A stretch of 64,000 bases of DNA from Pteria penguin (lineage: Eukaryota; Mollusca; Bivalvia; Pterioida; Pteriidae): positions 58,903,618 to 58,967,617 of the forward strand of contig CM068585.1 of assembly GCA_035048485.1 (NCBI GenBank), written 5' to 3'. A model generated the notes under the pieces. That model was not told the DNA's origin and did not search any database. It was given only the letters and a program-made list of their open reading frames with translations. The translations under genes were made by a program, and so were the position numbers. Below, piece after piece: positions 51,570-64,000 of this stretch (positions within the stretch are counted from its first letter, which is position 1; each line of letters opens with the position of its first letter).

Positions 51570-51931
51570 AGTTACTTCCATTTGTCCGCCATCTTCGGGG
51601 TGAACATTTGTTTATAAATCAACCAAATCATGTTGGTATTTCCTCCAAACTAGTGATTCTGTGTTTGTATGTTTCTTTTTCTTTTCTTTTTTTTTTTTTG
51701 TTTTTTTTTTTTCTTTGTTTTGTTTGGGTTTTTTTTTTTGGGGTGGGGGGGAGGGGCGGTGGTATTTGGCAATGCTTATGCATGTTTTGAGGTATGAAAC
51801 AATGTAAAAAAAACTTTCAAAAGAAGTGTAGATATTAACATCTTTCTGACAAACATTAATTGAAATGGGTATAAATATGAGGCAGAAACTCCTGTTTGAC
51901 CACAAAGATGGCGGACGATGGGAGGTAACTC
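51570..51931. mobile_element. 362-bp fold-back/MITE with 33-bp imperfect inverted ends
   Basis: The left end AGTTACTTCCATTTGTCCGC, CATCTTCGGGGTG and right end CACAAAGATGGCGGACGATG, GGAGGTAACT pair over 33 bp with about 8 mismatches. The interior is low complexity. No transposase. Confidence 0.75.
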
Positions 51932-52850
51932 CAACTAAATTTCTGCTCTAGAAACTGACCTGTAAAACTACTGAACTGAACTTAATGTAATCATGGGTTT
52001 TTTTTAAGAACTTTAGTTTGTCTGTAATGGGATGTAAGTAAGTCAATTTTAGTCAGAGTTTAGTTAGAAATTCAAGTTCTATAAGAACTCCACTTTGTCA
52101 GTAAAGTTTGTGAACATTTTTTCAAAATTTCAGATATGCAGAAACAGAAGTTAAATTTAAAGGGTTACCTTCAGTTTGTTAGTTAAGAAACTTGGGGTTT
52201 GTCAGTAAAGTATGTTTAACATTTTGTCTAAAAACTGATCATGTAATAAAAGAAAGTAAGTTTAAGACTTTTGTCAGTTAAAGAAATTCAGTGCGTTAGT
52301 GAAGTATGCAAATAAGTATGTTCATCTAAAAATTTGTAAGTAAGGAACAACTTAAGGTTTCCAATAAACAAAATAAAAGTTTGTGTAAAAAGTATGTAAT
52401 TATTTTCTCTATGTCTTGAGATTATTAGTTAGTAACAAATTTCAGTATGCAGTTACAGAGATTTAGTTTAAGAATAGGACTTTAGTTTGTCTGTTCATTT
52501 TGTCAGTAAAGTATAGAAACACTATGATAACATGATATTTTGTCATTACGACACAAGAGAACTATGCACATGGCGTTAATACTTGAAGGATAAGATTATA
52601 AATTTTTGTTTACATTTTCACATTACGAGTCACACTTCACTTCTCCCTAAGTATGTTAGCCACACACCACTTCTGTAACATGAAGCTTTATAGAGCGTGG
52701 GAGGGGAAATGGCCGCATGAGTTATGTATATTTTGCTGTAGATATTTTCTGTATATAATGTAAATGTCCATATAGGTAACCTCTATATTATGTTTGTCAT
52801 ATACAGGAGTTGATTATTTATTCTTCTAATAGTTATTGTTACTACTTATA

Positions 52851-52880
52851 CTATATATATATATATATATATATATATTT
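52851..52880. repeat. (TA)n microsatellite
   Basis: About 14 TA units. Confidence 0.95.
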
Positions 52881-53415
52881 AGCGTTAGGGACCTTTATCT
52901 CTAAATTCTTAAACTTTGTGTAAAGTTATATAAAGGTATTGTAACTCATTTGTTTGTAGTATAGTCTTCTTAAAATTTATATACAAACCTTAAAATATAA
53001 AGGTGAATTTTCTTAAACCATAAATTCTATCTAGATATACATATTTATAAATTTATAAAGATTATAGATATTTATATTAAAATCAAAAAGATGTAAATGT
53101 CTGTCTGATATGTTTATAAATTTATAAAGATATGAATATTATTATTTGAAGGAGATACAAATATTTATAAAATACATATAAATTATAAATATTTGCATTA
53201 TAATTCAGTAAAATAAACAAGTAATTGATTGGTAATAATATTGATATTGTGTTTTATAGGAATTATGTAGAAAAAATTCGATGGCATTTACCTTTTCCCA
53301 GTTTTATACTCTGTAACAATGTTCATTGTTTTTATGCCATTTATCTCCCTTGGACTCTGTTACTCAGGTTGACCCTGCCATTAATAACATCATTATATCG
53401 TTTATATTTTGCATA

Positions 53416-53421
53416 AATAAA
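53416..53421 (+). terminator. Candidate poly(A) signal AATAAA for kibra
   Basis: AATAAA, then ATTACTCATTGTGTTGTTTT about 15-35 bp later, a good U/GU-rich downstream element. Repeat DNA starts about 100 bp further on. Confidence 0.45.
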
Positions 53422-53524
53422 GCAAAATATTTTATAATTACTCATTGTGTTGTTTTCTTGATGTTTTAAATGCAAATCCAGAGATGAGTATCCGGGTATA
53501 TGTCACTTTGTATTCATAAGGCAA

Positions 53525-54515
53525 CATCTACTGTCGGAAGGATCATGGGTTTGAATAGACATCGACATGTGTGGGAAGGGTTGTGGGTTTGAATCAACAG
53601 TGTCCAGTGTCAGAAGGATTGTGGGTTAGCGTCCAGTGTCGAAAGGGTCATGGATTTGAATTCACAGCGTCTAGTTCGGGAGGGTTGTGGGTTTGAATCG
53701 ACAGCGTCCAGTGTCAGAAGGGTTGTGGGTTTGAATCGACAGGGTCAACTGTCGGAAGGGTCGTGAGTTTAAATCGACAGTTTCTAGTGTCGGAAGGGTC
53801 GTGGGTTCGAATTGACAACAACTAGTGTGGGAAAGGTTGTGGGCTTGAATCGACAGCGACCATTGTAGGAAGAGCCATAGGTTTCAATAGACAGCATCCA
53901 GTGTTGGAAGGGTTGTTGGTTTGAATCGACATCGTCCAGTGTCAGAAAGATCGTGGGTCAGCGTCCAGTGTTGGAAGGGTCGTGGGTTTGAATTGACAGC
54001 GTCCAGTGTTGGAAGGGTGGAGGGTTTGAATCGACAATGTCCAGTGTCGATAGGGGTCGTGGGTTTGAATTGACAGCGTCCATTGTCGGAAGGGTTGTTG
54101 GTTTGAATCGACAGAGTCAGAAGGATTGTGGGTTAGCGTTTAGTGTTGGAGGGGTCGTGGGTTAGAATTGACAGCGTCCAGTGCTGGAAGGGCGGAGGGT
54201 TTGAATCGACAGCGTCCAGTGTTGGAAGAGGACGTGGGTTTGAATTGACAGTGTCCAGTGTCGGAAGGGTGGTGGGTTTGAATCGACAGTGTCCAGTGTC
54301 AAAAGGGTCTTGAGTTTGAATCGACAGCGTCCAGTGTCGGAAGGGTCGTGGGTTTGAATTAACAGTATCCATTCGGAAGGGACGTGAGTTTGAATAAGCA
54401 ATGTCCATTATGGAAGGGGTTGTAAATTTGACTCGACAGCGTCCAGTGTCGGAAGGGCCCTGGGTCTGAATCGACAGCGTGCAGTGTCGGAAGGGTCGTG
54501 GGTTTGATTCTTGTT
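53525..54515. repeat. 38-bp minisatellite, about 26 copies
   Basis: The unit is GAAGGGTCGTGGGTTTGAAT, CGACAGCGTCCAGTGTCG (AAGGGTC recurs at 54,303 and 54,341). Copies with GGGTTCGAAT resemble a pol III B box. Minus-strand frames are artefacts. Confidence 0.93.
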
Positions 54516-54852
54516 GGATCCATGGTTATACAAGTATCGCGAGTTGTCCAGTGGCTTGATAACCTGTTTCCGTGATAGACCACAAATGTCGGCGATCACT
54601 TGCTGACGATAGCTCAGGTCAAGGACTTAAAACAACTTGTTTATAAGTCTTTTATCAGGTGTTTTATATGTCAAAATTGTATTAAAATGGTTTTAAGATA
54701 CAAGCATTTGTTTTATTAAGTCGCGTCCACATTATATCACTCATTTATAGTTTGTTCTCTTGTTTGTTTTCATCCAAAGGCCATATTGATAGCCTATAGT
54801 TACAAAAACATTTTATACTGTTACACAGTCTATAATTTTACACGATTGTGCC

Positions 54853-55110
54853 AGCATCAAAGGTAAATGCTGGAAAAGGAAAGAACAAGAACAAAACTGA
54901 CTTAGTGGTTAAACTACTCAAGGGCGAAAAGTCCCAAGATCGAACTACGCCACAGTGCATTGGGTATCCTGATGGACATTTAAACCGAGATCCCGTATCA
55001 CAACAAAAAATGGCATGTAGAACAACATTGGGTGCCTCAGTTGGGGCCGTTGCTGAAGTCCAAATTTACAAAGCAAATAACCAGCCAGGTGCCGCCATTG
55101 ACTGAATAAT
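54853..55110 (+). mobile_element. Decayed SINE
   Basis: Contains TAAACCGAGATCCCGTATCA, TGGCATGTAGAAC and GGTGCCTCAGTTGGGGCCGT, matching in order the core of the SINE at 3,712 (AAACCGAAGTCCCGTGTCAC, TGGCACGTAAAAGA, GCTTCGGGTGGGTCCGTT). The 85-aa frame over it is accidental. Confidence 0.6.
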
Positions 55111-55130
55111 CCAGCTTCTGAGATCTCCTG

Positions 55131-56289
55131 TTTCGGCCAGGATAGAACCTTTCACAATAACTGCGCATTCGGGAATGACGTCTTGGGGAAGATTAATATC
55201 TGATTATGACGTCAAAAATTTTACGGGAAACGTAGCTATTCTTCCCCCAAAAATTAAGTCCCGCAGACAACGTGAAAGGGTCTTTGTCGCCTACCATGTC
55301 TTGTAACCCGACATAGTCGAACGGGGAGGGACTGATATATGCAGTCTTGTGTGACCACTGTTTAGATCAAGTCATCCTGGTGAGTATCAAGTCAACCTAA
55401 AACAAAGATCCAAACGCATGCACGTTTATCATCCTTTTCAAGCCATTTTAAAAGATACGGGATGTCGTGTGTACTGGAACTCCTACACTGCATGCGAAGT
55501 AAGCTAAATCAAAGATCGGTGCTCGTACAAACAAAAATTAAAATAATCGGTCAGTGAAAACTAATCACTTAAATAAAAAAAAAATCTTTCTGGATATTAC
55601 TTCCAACCACAACTTCGCAAAAGGATTTAACGAAGAAATATATTTATTGCATGGGAAGTGACATATTTCTTATCATATATATATCGCTTTTATGAGAGTT
55701 ATCGTTCTTGCTATCTCTTCTTAACACAGACAAAATACTAGTAGTTTTTGTGTTATGAATTTAATAATAGGAAGTAAAATGGAAATGCAGCATGGAAGAT
55801 TATGATATGTTTATATACATATATCAAAACAGGACACAAATAAAATAAAAGATAAATACAAATTAAAGGACTCCAATACACAGTATAACGATACAATACA
55901 TTATATTTCTAATATACAATATATCATATTTCGGCTATATAATATACTATGATTTATTTTTAATACATGTATATAATATCTGAACACGATGAGCAACATA
56001 TACATTGTCGCTTTCATCACTGTATATACTAGATACCCAAATCAAAACACACACAGAAAAATACAAGATATGTCGTGTAAAATAATAAAAATCTATAAAA
56101 TCCATGAAATATATAGGACATATTTTGAGCAGTGTTTTCGATATGTATGAGAAACATTGTGCATTGAATAGATATGGCCTTGAAAAACTTAGAAATACAA
56201 ATGGCAATACTCACGAGAAAATTTTACAGGAAAATTTATTGATTAGTGATTGACGGGCCATTTTATTACTATTATTATTATTATTATTA

Positions 56290-56348
<59 letters not shown>

Positions 56349-57010
56349 TCTTTGGTGACATAGTAACTTCAAAGTGATCCGATTTCTCAGTAGCATGTTG
56401 ATAAATGTAAATATATCTGTTGAATTATTACTTTTCCTGTTTGGTTCTCGAAGACATTCTGTTAAAAACAAATTACATACACAACCTTGATATTAAAATA
56501 CCCTGTCGTAAAACTCTCACATCATACATGTTCATGGATTACACGATACAAACATACGTTTCCGAATAAACATGATCAATATTTTATACATGTAGTTGTT
56601 TTCTGAGTAAACAAGTTCGTAGATTCTAAAATGATTTTAGCCTATAGGTTACCCATTTCGAAACTGAATTACAACACTTTCATGTGATAAGTAAAAATAA
56701 TGTTTCAGATTTAAAATAATAGGTCACATTCGACATTTAAAATATGCGTTGTACTTTTAAATTATTTGCCTGTGGTAACTTCACTGAACATTCGAATTTA
56801 AAATGTTGTAATATTTTTGCCAGTGCTGAAATAAAATTGTACTTAATGATGCAAAGGCATTATTTAGATAATTTTCACACCATGAAATAAAATCTGTGTT
56901 ATCAATGACGTGAGATACTATTATGAGACGACTAAAATTGTTTAAAATGTCATAGAACTCTTACATACTAATTGACCTGCTCCCGGAACATGGGCAGTCA
57001 TAACTTGAGA
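55131..57010. other. Intergenic, no gene; (ATT)n microsatellite at 56,262-56,347
   Basis: AT-rich; the minus-strand poly-Asn frame is the microsatellite. Confidence 0.6.
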
Positions 57011-57090
57011 CAATCTCTACCAGAGGGCGCGCTTGGGTTCGCATTTTGAACCCAAAGCAGCCCCCCCCCCCCCTCGTAGAGATTGTAACT
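57011..57090. repeat. Short inverted-repeat element
   Basis: ACAATCTCTAC and GTAGAGATTGT are exact inverted arms, with TTGGGTTC and GAACCCAA nested inside and a C-run. MITE-like remnant or hairpin. Confidence 0.6.
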
Positions 57091-57314
57091 TGAGTATTAA
57101 CCCCTCTAAAACTCGTTACATGTATAACCAAGACATGTTGTCTGGTGTCTAGCTCGCATGCAGTCGGAACTCCTCAAGGGTTTACATGCACAAACTATAT
57201 CAGTGACACCTAAAACAATAGAGTTTACATGTCGTCATTGTGGTATAGCTGATTCCTGATTTAATAGAGTAATTGCCTCCATTCATCTCTATCTCTGGTG
57301 TTAAGTTCATAAAT

Positions 57315-57352
57315 CAGGGACGTATATAACACATGTTTTATATACGTCCCTG
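57315..57352. repeat. Hairpin with perfect 14-bp arms
   Basis: CAGGGACGTATATA and TATATACGTCCCTG around a 10-bp loop, about 210 bp beyond the SLC6 stop, so it would be in its 3' UTR. Confidence 0.7.
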
Positions 57353-57366
57353 CATTAATGAAGATT

Positions 57367-57372
57367 TTTATT
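57367..57372 (-). terminator. Candidate poly(A) signal for SLC6 gene
   Basis: AATAAA on the minus strand about 190 bp after the stop codon. Motif only. Confidence 0.3.
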
Positions 57373-57560
57373 TTTACGCTTTGTGTGCGTAGAACATGAT
57401 ACCAGAGTAATTTAATGATATATATATATATTGCATTTCTATGAAATATACATAAAAAGACAGGTATAAAAATAGGAAGAGACCAAAAAAACATTTCACT
57501 GACATTTAATTACAAATGAGTGGAAAAGAGTTCATGAAACTCTACGAGAGTTTTAGCTAA

Positions 57561-63893
<6,333 letters not shown>

Positions 63894-64000
63894 CTGTAAA
63901 AATAGAAAACTAGTACATGTATGTATATATGTTTTTCCGTGAGGATGAATTATTTGATTTAGGATGTACCTCGCTATCAGCGCTCAACAAATATTCGAAC

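Larger units (their letters stand above)
48184..53445 (+). other. kibra: Probable long 3' UTR of kibra
   Basis: No other gene is seen on either strand before the SLC6 gene. Transcript end is uncertain: candidate poly(A) signals with GU-rich DNA after them are at 51,057 and 53,416. The open frames at 50,689-51,105 and 49,070-49,486 show no domain. Confidence 0.4.

Noticed and set aside
54848..55105. 85-aa frame
   Set aside because: Overlaps a decayed SINE; composition not protein-like.

Overview
The window is animal genomic DNA with long introns, GT-AG splicing, many minisatellites and a dense load of SINEs, fold-back elements and non-LTR retrotransposons. The tRNA-headed SINEs ending in GTAAAAC-type tails, and the two conserved animal genes, suggest a lophotrochozoan, most likely a mollusc. 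The species cannot be named from the sequence.

Layout. 1-9.1 kb is intergenic. It starts with a possible 3' end of a small membrane-protein gene whose stop codon lies inside a minisatellite, followed by a 43-bp array, a SINE whose core has expanded into a 71-bp satellite, two further SINEs and a 590-bp polypyrimidine tract. 9,265-48,183 (+) is one gene, the KIBRA/WWC orthologue of the Hippo pathway. I traced it through 23 coding exons with consistent phases (1,274 codons plus stop when the optional 45-bp exon 14 is included). Its introns hold at least twelve tandem-repeat arrays, including about 51 copies of a 58-bp unit and about 2.1 kb of TCTG-rich repeat split by a pogo-like element. 48.2-53.4 kb is probably its long 3' UTR. 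53.5-57.5 kb is intergenic, with a 38-bp array and a decayed SINE. 57,561-63,893 (-) is the 3' part of a convergent SLC6 neurotransmitter/amino-acid transporter gene. Its last-but-one intron in the window was invaded by two non-LTR retrotransposons; one is flanked by a perfect 20-bp target-site duplication and the other keeps an open 992-codon endonuclease/reverse-transcriptase frame.

The most unusual signal is a recurring pattern: several tandem-repeat arrays start at an exon edge and repeat the splice junction with it. Exon 2 of kibra has diverged copies of its own 5' edge upstream and of its own 3' edge plus donor downstream (60-bp period). Exon 6 is followed by six diverged copies of its last bases plus donor, which grade into a 26-bp array. 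Exon 19 is preceded by six decoy acceptors at 80-bp spacing, with the true acceptor one period after the last. The SLC6 exon at 58,352 is preceded (on its strand) by 30-35-bp copies of its acceptor. This suggests that splice junctions seed minisatellites in this genome and leave arrays of decoy splice sites. I know of no established description of this. It is read by eye and needs self-alignment and RNA-seq to confirm.
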